Origin: Roseiflexus castenholzii DSM 13941
GTDB lineage: Bacteria > Chloroflexota > Chloroflexia > Chloroflexales > Roseiflexaceae
Length of the DNA stretch: 64,000 bases
Direction: 5' to 3'
NCBI RefSeq assembly: GCF_000017805.1
Contig: NC_009767.1
Coordinates: 5,252,001 to 5,316,000 of the forward strand
Position numbers and translations under genes: made by a program. This document shows, piece after piece, positions 54,901-62,961 of this stretch. The notes under the pieces are model-generated. The model saw only the letters and a program-made list of their open reading frames with translations, was not told the origin of the DNA and did not search any database. Position 1 is the first letter of the stretch, and each line of letters opens with the position of its first letter.

Positions 54901-54970
54901 CGAGCACCAGCGGCGGCAACCCTTCGCGGTAGCACATGAAGTTCTGGAGTGTCAGCGTTCGAGGGATCAT
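51902..54970 (-). CDS. sbcC: SbcC/Rad50-type SMC-like ATPase
   Basis: This 1022-residue protein is the ATPase of the Mre11-Rad50 (SbcCD) complex, which processes DNA ends and hairpins. The N-terminal half-site has LQNFMCYREGLPPL and Walker A AGDNGAGKSALLDAITWALWG. Two long coiled coils flank the zinc hook CPLC (about residue 515). The C-terminal half holds the signature YSGGEAFRLDFAIRIALS and Walker B LETLIIDEGFGSQD. ATG 54970 fits the family start; GTG 54979 is also in frame. The nuclease partner SbcD/Mre11 is not in the window. Confidence 0.92.
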   Translation of the reverse strand: MIPRTLTLQNFMCYREGLPPLVLDGISIACLAGDNGAGKSALLDAITWALWGEARLKSDDDLVALGATEMMVDLEFTLDGQDYRVIRRRIRGKRGGQSQLDFQVRDENGWRSLTPGGIRETQQLIIRTLRMDYEVFANSAYLRQGHADEFTRKEPAKRKQVLADILGLSVYEDLESRAKERARAIEGQIRGLEGQIGELRRQAERRDVLVGFVRDAEQRVADARQRITEAEQAFQAAVAKVQELETVRTIRDNRQEQIHQRRAERDAQKQWLDRQMDIRERAEGWIARRAEIEEGIRALRAAEAERDRLAALRDEYDRLQQRRATLVQALAEAEHALRADLRVAETQVQTMRERAARRPKLVAERERLAAQLTDQTPMIEALSAARTRRTDLTDRLRRVNELLRRRTELEGDIKLKHDSLVATREEQKRILRTLADQLKHETRWRAELAEALAERTRINEEKDCLEILRNDERVLAEQVGGIRAECETVRRQGEQINEKLRLLGPDVTVCPLCKSELGHDGIVHIQAEYERERQALRQWYAAAKRDADQLEAQLKRLRNDIRAAENRIAALPDLQGRIARLESDLARCDTLRQQQIEAQRLHDDVAMRLMKNDYELAAREELKRIDAEMTALGAIETLEREIGALDRQVAALENRSREQATLQAQVDALHREIRQIDDDDPALHEQEQIVAELSRRLAQNDFAHDERAALATLDEQIAALGYSRERYDQAKAEAQALTRWEEDLTRLQHAEEWIAENDDDIARAAERLRQLDAQIASDEAEVQRLDERLRDLAPAARARDAARARLDDLHRELLAFQKDLGEHEANLRRAEEAARGLADAEALRLALLERKSLFDELTLAFGKKGVQAMLIETALPELEREANRLLDRMTDNQLHLTFETQRDTKKGDVVETLEIKIADALGTRVYDAYSGGEAFRLDFAIRIALSKLLARRAGARLETLIIDEGFGSQDARGRERLVEAIISVQHDFRRVLVITHIQELKDMFPVQIEIVKTPHGSVWSLA

Positions 54971-55034
54971 AGCCTGCACCCTGCAATCGAACAGATGCGC
55001 GCAGTAGTGTAGCCGAGAATGGCGGTTTGCGCAA

Positions 55035-56204
55035 TCAACACACGCTCAACCGCTGAATCTCCTGCGCAATTGCAATTACTTCCGCGCGATCCGGCGATCT
55101 GATCAGATATGCATACGCACCCATCGCTCGATGAAACAGCGGATGCATCGGCTGGTGGTGGACGATGCAATCGCCGAAGCGGATCAGCACCTCTTCGTGG
55201 GTCAAAGCATAGGAACGGAACGGTTTGCGTCCAGCGTAACAGACGTGGTACAGCCGCGTCGGCGGGATGCTGACGCGATGATTGATCAACACATTCGCCC
55301 ATGCATTGTACAGGTCAATGTTGCCGGCGTAGTTGAACATATCGATGCTCAGCCCGCCCGGAGGACGCATGTTGACTTCGAGCGCCACCAATCGCCCTTT
55401 AGGAGTGCGGAAGAACTCGAAGTGAAAGAATCGTTCGCGCACATTGAATATCTTGAGGATGCGCCGCCCTGCCTGTTCGAGATCGGGCGGAATGTCACGC
55501 TCGGTCAGATAGTAAATATCGTCGTCGTTGTTGACAACCTCCAGGACACCGTTGCTGTACTGCATCGACGTAAAGAAGACCGGTTCGCCATCACGGTCTG
55601 CAAGTCCATCGAAAGTCTGAATGACGCCATGCACATACTCCTCGATGAGAAACCCCTCAGGCTGGCGCGACAGGAAGGCATCGAGTTCGGCGTCGCTCGT
55701 AATCTTGTACGTGTGATTCGCGCCGACGCCAACGTCCGGCTTGGCGACGAGCGGGTAGCCGACCTCAACGGCGAAAGCGCGCACCTGCGCCGGTGAATGC
55801 GCCAGAATCCCACGCGCTACGTCCACCTGTGCGCGGGTGAAAAGGCGCTTCATTTCCGATTTCCGCTTGATGCCGGGCAGATCGGTGATTTTCGGTCCTT
55901 CGATGTTGAAATCGGTGCGCAACCGCGCTTCGGTTTCCAGCCAGTATTCGTTCAGGGAGTCGACCCGCTGGATTTTGCCATAGCGGTGCGTGAAATAGCC
56001 GAGCGCACGCAACACCTCGTCGTAATGGTGCAGATCCGATACCCGGTAGTATTCGGTCAATGCAGTGCGCAGGTCCGGGTGCAGCAGTTCATACGGTTCG
56101 TCGGCGACGCCCAGAACATTCGCGCCCAGATTGCGCAGGCGCACGCAAAACAGATACCAGTTCGGCGGGAAGTGCGGTGAGAGAAAAACGATGTTCATGG
56201 TCAT
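55035..56204 (-). CDS. ATP-grasp family carboxylate-amine ligase
   Basis: The 389-residue protein has an N-terminal nucleotide-fold domain (NIVFLSPHFPPNWYLFCVRL) and an ATP-grasp core. Core elements are KRKSEMKRLF, VGYPLVAKPDVGVGANHTYK (ATP-binding lysine and glycines), FLIEEYVHGVIQTFDGL and the metal site ALEVNMRPPGGLSIDM. Proteins of this type join a carboxylate to an amine with ATP; the substrate is unknown. It is transcribed on the same strand as sbcC, with 64 bp between. A palindrome array begins about 85 bp upstream of its start. Confidence 0.8.
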   Translation of the reverse strand: MTMNIVFLSPHFPPNWYLFCVRLRNLGANVLGVADEPYELLHPDLRTALTEYYRVSDLHHYDEVLRALGYFTHRYGKIQRVDSLNEYWLETEARLRTDFNIEGPKITDLPGIKRKSEMKRLFTRAQVDVARGILAHSPAQVRAFAVEVGYPLVAKPDVGVGANHTYKITSDAELDAFLSRQPEGFLIEEYVHGVIQTFDGLADRDGEPVFFTSMQYSNGVLEVVNNDDDIYYLTERDIPPDLEQAGRRILKIFNVRERFFHFEFFRTPKGRLVALEVNMRPPGGLSIDMFNYAGNIDLYNAWANVLINHRVSIPPTRLYHVCYAGRKPFRSYALTHEEVLIRFGDCIVHHQPMHPLFHRAMGAYAYLIRSPDRAEVIAIAQEIQRLSVC

Positions 56205-56291
56205 ACAACGGGAATGACAGGGCAGTGAACGATGTTTCGCAATGCAGGCATGATACCAGAGATTCGGGAAGACGCCCCAACAATCCCGTCC

Positions 56292-56678
56292 GGGCAGGTC
56301 TGAGACCTGCCCCAACAACACCCCCGTCCGGGCAGGTCTGAGACCTGCCCCAACAACACCCCCGTCCGGGCAGGTCTCAGACCTGCCCCAACAACACCCC
56401 CGTCCGGGCAGGTCTGAGACCTGCCCCAACAACACCCCCGTCCGGGCAGGTCTGAGACCTGCCCCCAACCCCCCGCACGGGCAGGTCTGAGACCTGCCCC
56501 AACAACACCCCCGTCCGGGCAGGTCTGAGACCTGCCCCCAACCCCCCGCACGGGCAGGTCTGAGACCTGCCCCAACAACACCCCCGTCCGGGCAGGTCTC
56601 AGACCTGCCCCAACAACACCCCCGTCCGGGCAGGTCTGAGACCTGCCCCCAACCCCCCGCACGGGCAGGTCTGAGACC
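56292..56678. repeat. Array of 11 palindromic 35/38-bp units
   Basis: The perfect inverted repeat GGGCAGGTC-TGA-GACCTGCCC (loop TCA in some units) is repeated 11 times. It starts at 56292, 56330, 56368, 56406, 56444, 56479, 56517, 56552, 56590, 56628 and 56663. Spacing is 38 bp when the linker is CAACAACACCCCCGTCC and 35 bp when it is CCAACCCCCCGCAC. The last unit is broken after GAGACC. Linkers are of two fixed types, unlike CRISPR spacers. Confidence 0.92.
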
Positions 56679-56683
56679 GAACC

Positions 56684-56986
56684 CAACAATCCCGCATCTG
56701 ATTTGGCGCTTGCCAGGTCGGGGGTGGACAGGTCCATCCAGGTAAGGGCGCCGATGGTGCGCGATGTTGTGCGCGTCGTCACGGGTTCCTCACGCTGCGC
56801 CTATGCAATCCGATGCGCGATTCACCATTGCCTGGGCATACCAAATATCCGATCATGCCAGCGGCGCCACGTGTCGATTCAAAAGCGGGTCAGGAGTATG
56901 CACGAAGTCTCACGAGAGCAAGCGAAAGTGGTTTCTGGTAATTGCTCGATGAACCGGTATCGTTCCATGCCGTGAGCGCCCTCTTG
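56684..56986. other. Intergenic region, nothing recognised
   Basis: Between the palindrome array and MITE copy 6 no gene, promoter or repeat could be supported. Base composition is lower in GC than in the array. Confidence 0.35.
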
Positions 56987-57133
56987 TACCAATGACGATT
57001 GACGATGCCGCATGCGTGTCATTCCGAGCGCAGCGACTTGTTATTCCGAGCGCAGCGAGGAATCGAAGCGGGTCGCGCACGACTCCTCGCGCTGATCGGG
57101 GTGACGATGCCGGATGTTCACAGGTGATTGGTA
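56987..57133 (-). mobile_element. MITE copy 6
   Basis: This 147-bp copy is in the inverted orientation. The left end TACCAATGAC is intact; the right end reads GTGATTGGTA, one change from the usual form. The flanking triplets are TTG (56984-56986) and TTA (57134-57136), so one base of the duplication has changed. The right TTA is the complement of the TAA stop codon of the VOC-domain gene. Confidence 0.85.
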
Positions 57134-58027
57134 TTATCCAGTGGCATATGCGCTTTGCAAAGCATCCAGGTCGAATTTCTTCATCGGCAGGAATGTCTGT
57201 GTGAGGCGCGCGATCTGTTCCGGGGTGCCGTGACGCAGCATTTTCTCCATAACCGCAGGAACAATCTGCCACGAGACGCCATATCTGTCCTTCAGCCAGC
57301 CGCACTGTTCGGCTTCTGGCGCCGCTGACAGGCATTCCCAATAGTGGTCGATTTCTTTCTGGGTTTCGCAGTTGACCATGAAAGAAATGGCTCCGTTGAA
57401 GCCAAATTCGTGCGGAAATGCGCTTTCGCTCATGATAAAAGATTGATGTTCCAGCACGAAATCGGCGAGCAGGATCATTCCTTCCCGATCCGGCGCCTGA
57501 TCCGGTCCATAGCGACGAATCTCACCAATCTTCGAGGCGTTGAACACCGACGTGTAGAAATGCAACGCCTCTTCTGCTTTGCCGTAGTTGTCGCCAATAA
57601 ACAGCAAAGCGGGAATGATCGTCAGCGAAGCTGACGAATGTTCAGATAGCGTCAGTTGCCACGAAATGCCGAATCTGTCCTGCACCCATCCGTAGCGGGC
57701 GCTGAACGGGTAGGATTCAAGCGGCATCAGGGTTTCCCCGCCATCCGAAAGCCGACTCCACAATGTATCGACCTGTGCGGAAGTGGGGAGATAAACAATG
57801 AATGAAATGGACGGATTGGGAGTAAAGAAGGGTCCTGCGCTGATCGCTTGGAACGCATAACCTGCCAGTTCGAACGAAACGACATCGCAATCGCCCGATG
57901 GCGTGTCGCGGAGTGTCGTGGCGTTGATCAAGTGCGAGCCGGGAAAGGACGAGACGTAGAATGTCGCTGCTTCGACGGCTTCTTTGTCGAACCAGAGATG
58001 GGGAACGATTTTTTGTGACGTAGACAC
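57134..58027 (-). CDS. Two-domain VOC (PhnB-like) protein
   Basis: This 297-residue protein is made of two similar VOC halves. The first has [26 protein letters not shown] and the second [20 protein letters not shown]. Each ends with a W(V/L)[14 protein letters not shown] segment ([13 protein letters not shown] and [13 protein letters not shown]). This is the PhnB / 3-demethylubiquinone-9 3-methyltransferase-like group; its reaction is not known. The start is GTG 58027, preceded by GGAAGGAG. The TAA stop is a target triplet of MITE copy 6. Confidence 0.85.
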   Translation of the reverse strand: MSTSQKIVPHLWFDKEAVEAATFYVSSFPGSHLINATTLRDTPSGDCDVVSFELAGYAFQAISAGPFFTPNPSISFIVYLPTSAQVDTLWSRLSDGGETLMPLESYPFSARYGWVQDRFGISWQLTLSEHSSASLTIIPALLFIGDNYGKAEEALHFYTSVFNASKIGEIRRYGPDQAPDREGMILLADFVLEHQSFIMSESAFPHEFGFNGAISFMVNCETQKEIDHYWECLSAAPEAEQCGWLKDRYGVSWQIVPAVMEKMLRHGTPEQIARLTQTFLPMKKFDLDALQSAYATG

Positions 58028-58250
58028 AATGAGAGTACTCCTTCCTGAGCCAGACCGTTCGGTCCAAGAACCTGATCGAAAGTTTTTTCAAGGAGGCTGG
58101 AGAGAGAGCGTGGGTCTGGAGTTCGACCCGTATTGGTGGGGGCAAGTTGGTCTCCTTTTTGGCTGATTCACATTTTAGAACATTTATTCGCATTCGTCAA
58201 GAGCCGGTTTTTCCACTATGATTCTCTGCCAGGATACCGACAAACATCTC

Positions 58251-59468
58251 ATGAAACGCAACGCGCTTGCCATTCTTTTTCTTGCGGTCTTCGTCGATCT
58301 GGTCGGCTACGGCATGATCGTGCCGCTGTTGCCGTTCTATGTGCAGCGCGTCGCTCCCGGCGCCACACTGGTCGGCATACTGAGCGGGTTCTATGCTATG
58401 GCGCAGTTTCTCGTCGGTCCAATGCTGGGGAGTCTGTCGGATCGGTTTGGTCGCCGCCCGGTGCTGATTGCTTGCCTGAGTGGCACGTCGCTCGCGTACC
58501 TGCTCCTGGCGATTGCCGACAGTCTGCCGCTGTTGGTACTGGCGCTGTTCATCGATGGGGTCACCGGCGGCAATCTCAGCATCGCCCAGGCGTCGATCGC
58601 CGACAGCACCACGCCGGATCGCCGTGCACGCGGTCTGGGTCTGATCGGAGCGGCATTTGGATTGGGACTGATGGTTGGTCCTGTGATAGGCGGGGTGCTG
58701 AGCCTGACCAACCTGAGCGCCCCGGCGCTGGTCGCTTCGATGCTGGCGTTTGCGAACACCCTGTTTGCGCTTGCCGCGCTCCCCGAATCGCTACCGCCGG
58801 AACGCCGCCGATTAATCCCTCTCGATAGCGCGAAGCCATCGCACTGGAGCATGGTGCTGCGCGTTGCAAACCCACTGGCGAACCTGATTGTCCTGCTGCG
58901 AATTGTGACGATCCGTCGCGTGTTGATGGTCGTAGTGTTGCTGAACCTCGCATTCTCAGGGCTGTACAGTAACTTCCCGCTCTTTACCGCCGCGCGCTTT
59001 GGCTGGGGTATGTTCGAGAATGCGCTATTCTTTGCGTTTGTGGGTATCTGCGCAGTGACCACACAGGGATTGCTGCTCGGTCGCATGCAGCGCTGGCTGG
59101 GAGACGCGCGACTGGCGCGTGTTGGAATGATCGTGATGGTATGCGCCCTGCTCGCAACCGGTCTGGCGTCAGCGGCATGGATGCTCTATCCATCAGTGGG
59201 ATTGATCGCGTTTGGCAGCGGTCTGGCAATCCCGGCACTCACGAGCCTGCTCTCGCTCCAGGTATCGCCCGCCGACCAGGGGCGCCTGATGGGAGGAACG
59301 GCAGCACTGCTCAACCTGACGATGATCGCCGGTCCAGTGGTGGCGGGGATCAGTTTTGATCGGGCGGGAACGGCGGCGCCATATCTCATCGGAGCGTTGC
59401 TGGGAAGTGCGGCGTTGTTGATATTCGCCTCGCCAACGATCATTCCTCGTCAGGAGGCAACGTCGTGA
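58251..59468 (+). CDS. MFS transporter, TetA-like
   Basis: The 405-residue protein has 12 predicted helices. Motif A of drug-proton antiporters is clear (GSLSDRFGRRPVLIACL). The VDLVGYGMIVPLLPFY of helix 1 and the GGNLSIAQASIADSTTPDRRARGLGL region match the TetA/multidrug 12-helix group. It probably exports a small molecule; resistance to tetracycline is not implied. ATG 58251 is chosen; ATG 58218 lies within a TATGAT box that may be the -10. Its 3' end overlaps the convergent gene at 59440 by 29 bp. Confidence 0.85.
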   Translation: MKRNALAILFLAVFVDLVGYGMIVPLLPFYVQRVAPGATLVGILSGFYAMAQFLVGPMLGSLSDRFGRRPVLIACLSGTSLAYLLLAIADSLPLLVLALFIDGVTGGNLSIAQASIADSTTPDRRARGLGLIGAAFGLGLMVGPVIGGVLSLTNLSAPALVASMLAFANTLFALAALPESLPPERRRLIPLDSAKPSHWSMVLRVANPLANLIVLLRIVTIRRVLMVVVLLNLAFSGLYSNFPLFTAARFGWGMFENALFFAFVGICAVTTQGLLLGRMQRWLGDARLARVGMIVMVCALLATGLASAAWMLYPSVGLIAFGSGLAIPALTSLLSLQVSPADQGRLMGGTAALLNLTMIAGPVVAGISFDRAGTAAPYLIGALLGSAALLIFASPTIIPRQEATS

Positions 59469-59796
59469 CGCGGCGTCCGGGCAACAGTCGAGGTGTCTGT
59501 TCGGGCAGGCGCTTTCTGGCGCGACGACGCATCAGATCACTCGTTGCGCGTTCACGGCGCGTTGCGCGCCGCCCACGCTCGACCATCGCGCGCCAGGCAT
59601 CCTCTTCGGTGACCGGCGCCGCCAATTCCTCATCGCTGTAACGGTGCGCCTGACGTTCGTTCAACGCGGCGATCCGCTCCTCGAAACGCTCCTCTTCCGG
59701 CGTGGTTGCTGTCAGAGCAGCCCAATAGCGCCACAACAGATATGCTGCGAACAACAGAACAGCCGCGAAAAGAACGAACAAAAGAAAACCATCCAT
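59440..59796 (-). CDS. Membrane-anchored hypothetical protein
   Basis: This 118-residue protein has an N-terminal helix (FLLFVLFAAVLLFAAYLLWRY). An acidic segment follows (TTPEEERFEERIAALNE), then a strongly basic tail (RGRRATRRERATSDLMRRRARKR). No family is recognised. It is the last gene after the RsbW/RsbV-like genes, 14 bp from the STAS gene, and may be part of their operon. Confidence 0.6.
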   Translation of the reverse strand: MDGFLLFVLFAAVLLFAAYLLWRYWAALTATTPEEERFEERIAALNERQAHRYSDEELAAPVTEEDAWRAMVERGRRATRRERATSDLMRRRARKRLPEQTPRLLPGRRVTTLPPDEE

Positions 59797-59810
59797 TGTC
59801 GTCCGGTGAT

Positions 59811-60173
59811 TCAGGCCATTGCGGCGGTCAGACCACGAATCGCCTCATCTTCGTCCTGATAAATGTCGATATACTGCGCCAGACCAACCATGCGAAAGAT
59901 TTTCTGAAAGTGTTGCGACAACCCGCTGACTGCCAGCCGCTGATTATTGCGATTGACTTCGGTGACAACACCGATCAAGATGGCGATGCCGGCACTGTTG
60001 ATGTAATCGTTCTGACGAAAATTGAGCAGAATGTTTCGTGCGCCTTTGCGCGAAACTTCATTGTAGGCGCCGGTAATCTTCTCTTCGGCAAAGGTGGTCA
60101 CATCGCCGACCAGATCGATAATCGCCACCCCTTCACGCTCGCGAATATGTACACGCAGCTCATCATCCTGCAT
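59811..60173 (-). CDS. STAS-domain anti-anti-sigma factor (RsbV-like)
   Basis: The 120-residue protein is a single STAS domain: GVAIIDLVGDVTTFAEEKI, ARNILLNFRQNDYINSAGIAILI and QHFQKIFRMVGL. The serine in YINSAGI is at the place phosphorylated in SpoIIAA/RsbV proteins. GAGGAG lies 7 bp before ATG 60173, favouring it over longer forms. It follows two kinase-like genes and would be their switch partner: unphosphorylated, it binds the kinase and frees a sigma factor or other target. Confidence 0.87.
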   Translation of the reverse strand: MQDDELRVHIREREGVAIIDLVGDVTTFAEEKITGAYNEVSRKGARNILLNFRQNDYINSAGIAILIGVVTEVNRNNQRLAVSGLSQHFQKIFRMVGLAQYIDIYQDEDEAIRGLTAAMA

Positions 60174-60278
60174 GACCATGCTCCTCATACCACATCGACA
60201 CCGTGCGGCGCCCGTTGCAGCGGCGCCCGTTGCACGAGCGCTGCCCAACAATCCATGACCGGACGCTTATCGCATCCG

Positions 60279-60722
60279 TCATGCCATCGAACGAGTGTGC
60301 ATATGCATATACAGCACATTGCCGCCATCTGGCGACGTTTCGAAGCCATACGTATCGACCAGTTGCGCAATCAGGTACAACCCCATACCGCGCAGCGGCG
60401 CCTCACCATGCACCTTGCATGCAATACAGGGCGCTACATGACCGGTATAGCATCTCAATCCGTGATCCAGCACTCTGACAGTCAGGCCGTCGTTTTCCCA
60501 GACACACGTGACACCGACGCGCATCCCCGCCGTCTGTGCATTGCCATGTTCAATCGCGTTGAGGCATGCTTCGCTGACGGCGGTCTTCAAATCTTCGACT
60601 CGCTCGCTGCTCAAACCAATACGACGCGCAAATGAAGCCACTGCCTCACGAACGACTCGTTCATACCCAAACTCGCTGGGGATCGACAACTCGAGTGAGA
60701 GAGGAGAAGATACGTTGGACAT
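60279..60722 (-). CDS. RsbW-like histidine-kinase-fold ATPase with Cys cluster
   Basis: The 147-residue protein has the HATPase_c fold of anti-sigma serine kinases: N-box SEACLNAIEHGNA, G1-like VLDHGLR and G2-like RGMGLYLIAQLVD. The ATP-lid region is unusual, with Cys91, Cys99 and Cys102 and His95 and His105 (CYTGHVAPCIACKVHG), which could bind metal or sense redox state. It begins 3 bp after the stop of the paralogous gene upstream. Together with the STAS gene they form a partner-switching unit. Confidence 0.82.
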   Translation of the reverse strand: MSNVSSPLSLELSIPSEFGYERVVREAVASFARRIGLSSERVEDLKTAVSEACLNAIEHGNAQTAGMRVGVTCVWENDGLTVRVLDHGLRCYTGHVAPCIACKVHGEAPLRGMGLYLIAQLVDTYGFETSPDGGNVLYMHMHTRSMA

Positions 60723-60725
60723 ATG

Positions 60726-61190
60726 TTACGGTTGCTTTTCGAGATGAATGACCATCCGCACCTGATTGCCGCCGGTTGGCGCTGTGGTAAACTCCACCTC
60801 GTCCATCAATTCACGTATCAACCAGATGCCCCAACCGCCTTTATCGGCACGGGCAAACGAGTCTTCGATCCGAGGCGCCGGCGCCAGATGTGATTGATCA
60901 ATCGATTTCATCCCCTGATCGGCAACACTGACGACAAGTTCAGATGGTCGTACTGTCAGAATGATCAGCACGCGCATGCCATCGTCGTGGGCATTGCCAT
61001 GTTCGATGGCATTGGTCACCGCTTCAGCGAGCGCCGTGCGCAGCGCATCGATGCGATCCGCGCTGAACCCCATGCGCCGTGCAATTGATGCGGCAGCGTC
61101 CATTGCGACTTTTTCGTAACCAAGACGACTGGGCAAATGCAACTCAACGACTCGCTCCACCGGATCGGCATCGTAACTCACGTGCGCCAT
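60726..61190 (-). CDS. RsbW-like histidine-kinase-fold ATPase
   Basis: The 154-residue protein is a second HATPase_c anti-sigma-type kinase, with N-box AEAVTNAIEHGNA, G1 VADQGMKSI and G2 KGGWGIWLIRELMDEV. It lacks the cysteines of the following paralogue. CGGAG precedes ATG 61190; the upstream ATG 61214 has no ribosome site. It is the first gene of the operon of two kinases, a STAS protein and a membrane protein. The sigma factor or other target is not encoded nearby. Confidence 0.85.
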   Translation of the reverse strand: MAHVSYDADPVERVVELHLPSRLGYEKVAMDAAASIARRMGFSADRIDALRTALAEAVTNAIEHGNAHDDGMRVLIILTVRPSELVVSVADQGMKSIDQSHLAPAPRIEDSFARADKGGWGIWLIRELMDEVEFTTAPTGGNQVRMVIHLEKQP

Positions 61191-61443
61191 AGTTCTCCGC
61201 CCCATGGATGCCACACTTTGCTGCGCAACGGATCAAACCTGCTTTCCATCTTAGCACGACTCCATAACCAGAAGCAAGAGGGAATCTAATGAAGGTCCAC
61301 CATGCATCGTCAGCACCGTGGTTGTCACCGCAGCGACCGTCATGCGCATACCACGCCCGTCGTTGCGGCGACTACAAACATTAGACCGCCTGCCCCTAAA
61401 GAAGCCGGTTTTCGTGCCGCCTCATCGAGCATTGTCGTCCACC

Positions 61444-62958
61444 TCACGGCGAGACATTCGATGCTTCTTGAGCGATGCTATCATCCTGGGTCGTGTACAC
61501 TTCAGCGATACGGGCAGCACAGTTCAGGACCTGATCAGGATCCGGCATCGTGATCCTGGAGCGCCTCGAGGTAATTTGCTGGCATATATGCTCAAAGGAG
61601 TTGTATGCAAACCGCTTGCGTGTCAGATTCGAGTCGTCTGACGATCCTGACCGATACATGTCCTTGAGCCACGTATCAGAAATCGTCTTCCTGACTTCCG
61701 TCATCAATTCTGCGCATTCACTCTCGGATAAGAGATAATCGCTCGCCAACTCCTCAATAGCGGATTGGAGGAGATGGATCATCTTGCTAGCGTCATCTTC
61801 GATCAATCGATCAAGAACCTTGTTTGCACCACTGGCTCCAGCAAAGCCTCCCAGCACTCCTCCACATATTCCGCCCACAACCCCGCCTATTGCTGTGCCA
61901 ACACCTGGAATGACGCTTCCGATTGTGGCGCCCGCCGCTGCTCCTGCGAACCATCCACCGGAACCGGCAACGATGCTCGCTCCATTGACAGCAATGTTTT
62001 TAGCGACCTGAGACCACGACATATCACGCCTGATGGCGGCACGGTACATATCCGGCGCCGTCAACGCAACTAAACTGATCGTGGACGTGATAGCATTCGT
62101 GCGAAGCAATTTCGCAACGTGATTGACGGCTGCCGCCCCATAGACGGGTTTTCCACGCGATGCCGAGGCAATGCGGTGAACAAAGGTTCTGCCGAGGTCT
62201 GTCGAGGCAACTTTGTTCACTCCGCTGCGCCATGCGACTGTACCTGCGGCAGCCATACGAGTGCGCAACACCTGAGCAGAAATGACACCGCTGACAAGCG
62301 TTCTACTCCCTGCGATGATGCCGTTTTGAAGCGAACTCTGGATTGCTTCCTCTGGTTTATCTCCATGCCATATTCGACACGCGAAGTCAATCGTAAATGA
62401 AATCCCAAAAACGTAAGTCGACGTAATCGACTGCGTCTGGACATCAAACAGGAGCGAGTCAACATTACCGGCTCGCGCAATGTTGCGAGCCTGTTTGTAT
62501 GTGACATATCCTTTTCTTACGATATCCTTCGCTTCATTGGGATCATTGACTCCCGGAACCTTTCCCTCAGCGATTTTCCTCTGAAAAAGTTCAACACATT
62601 CGTCGTACTGATCGGCAGGAACCTCCAAAACCTGTCCCTGATACCGATACAAACCCGTCGTATGATCGAATGCAGCATTAATAGTCGCGTCAGATGTCTG
62701 AAAATATTTGGTTTGAATTGGGGTTCCATCAACGATACGATCTGGACCATTGATTTTATTGGCGTTTCCCGTTATCTCAACATTTCTCAACCGCAGCGCA
62801 TCGCCATACGCGTTGGCATCTTCAGCCGCAAATCCATGACCGCCTTTGGTATGATACTTGCTGATCTGTAATCTTTCCAGCGCTCTAGCAATCTCTGCTG
62901 AAGCAAGCCCCATTACAACTTTGCCGGTGCGATCCGAAAATGACTGGTTATCTTGCAT
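61444..62958 (-). CDS. Uncharacterised protein: nuclease-like N-terminus plus glycine-zipper membrane region
   Basis: This is a 504-residue protein. Residues about 30-165 form a domain with GGHGFAAEDANAY, DRIVDGTPIQTKYF and a helix-rich KDIVRKGYVTYKQARNIAR. The acidic residues Glu46, Asp73/Asp77 and the Q-x-K at 82-84 are arranged like a PD-(D/E)XK core (inference). Residues about 175-330 are mostly helical with several moderately hydrophobic segments. Residues 332-380 are a glycine-zipper stretch (AGAAAGATIGSV, then GVGTAIGGVVGGICGGVLGG) expected to enter membranes. The C-terminus is charged and helical. GGAGG lies 6 bp before ATG 62958. It is AT-richer than its neighbours, isolated, and has a MITE 216 bp upstream, suggesting acquisition. 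Related proteins occur in scattered bacteria, to my recollection without a function. Confidence 0.6.
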   Translation of the reverse strand: MQDNQSFSDRTGKVVMGLASAEIARALERLQISKYHTKGGHGFAAEDANAYGDALRLRNVEITGNANKINGPDRIVDGTPIQTKYFQTSDATINAAFDHTTGLYRYQGQVLEVPADQYDECVELFQRKIAEGKVPGVNDPNEAKDIVRKGYVTYKQARNIARAGNVDSLLFDVQTQSITSTYVFGISFTIDFACRIWHGDKPEEAIQSSLQNGIIAGSRTLVSGVISAQVLRTRMAAAGTVAWRSGVNKVASTDLGRTFVHRIASASRGKPVYGAAAVNHVAKLLRTNAITSTISLVALTAPDMYRAAIRRDMSWSQVAKNIAVNGASIVAGSGGWFAGAAAGATIGSVIPGVGTAIGGVVGGICGGVLGGFAGASGANKVLDRLIEDDASKMIHLLQSAIEELASDYLLSESECAELMTEVRKTISDTWLKDMYRSGSSDDSNLTRKRFAYNSFEHICQQITSRRSRITMPDPDQVLNCAARIAEVYTTQDDSIAQEASNVSP

Positions 62959-62961
62959 CAA

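Noticed and set aside
56292..56678. CRISPR-like appearance of the palindrome array
   Set aside because: Only two fixed linker types of 14-17 bp occur, too short and too alike to be spacers.
56201..56782. Open frame through the palindrome array
   Set aside because: Translation of the repeat only (SDLPGRGCCWGRS).
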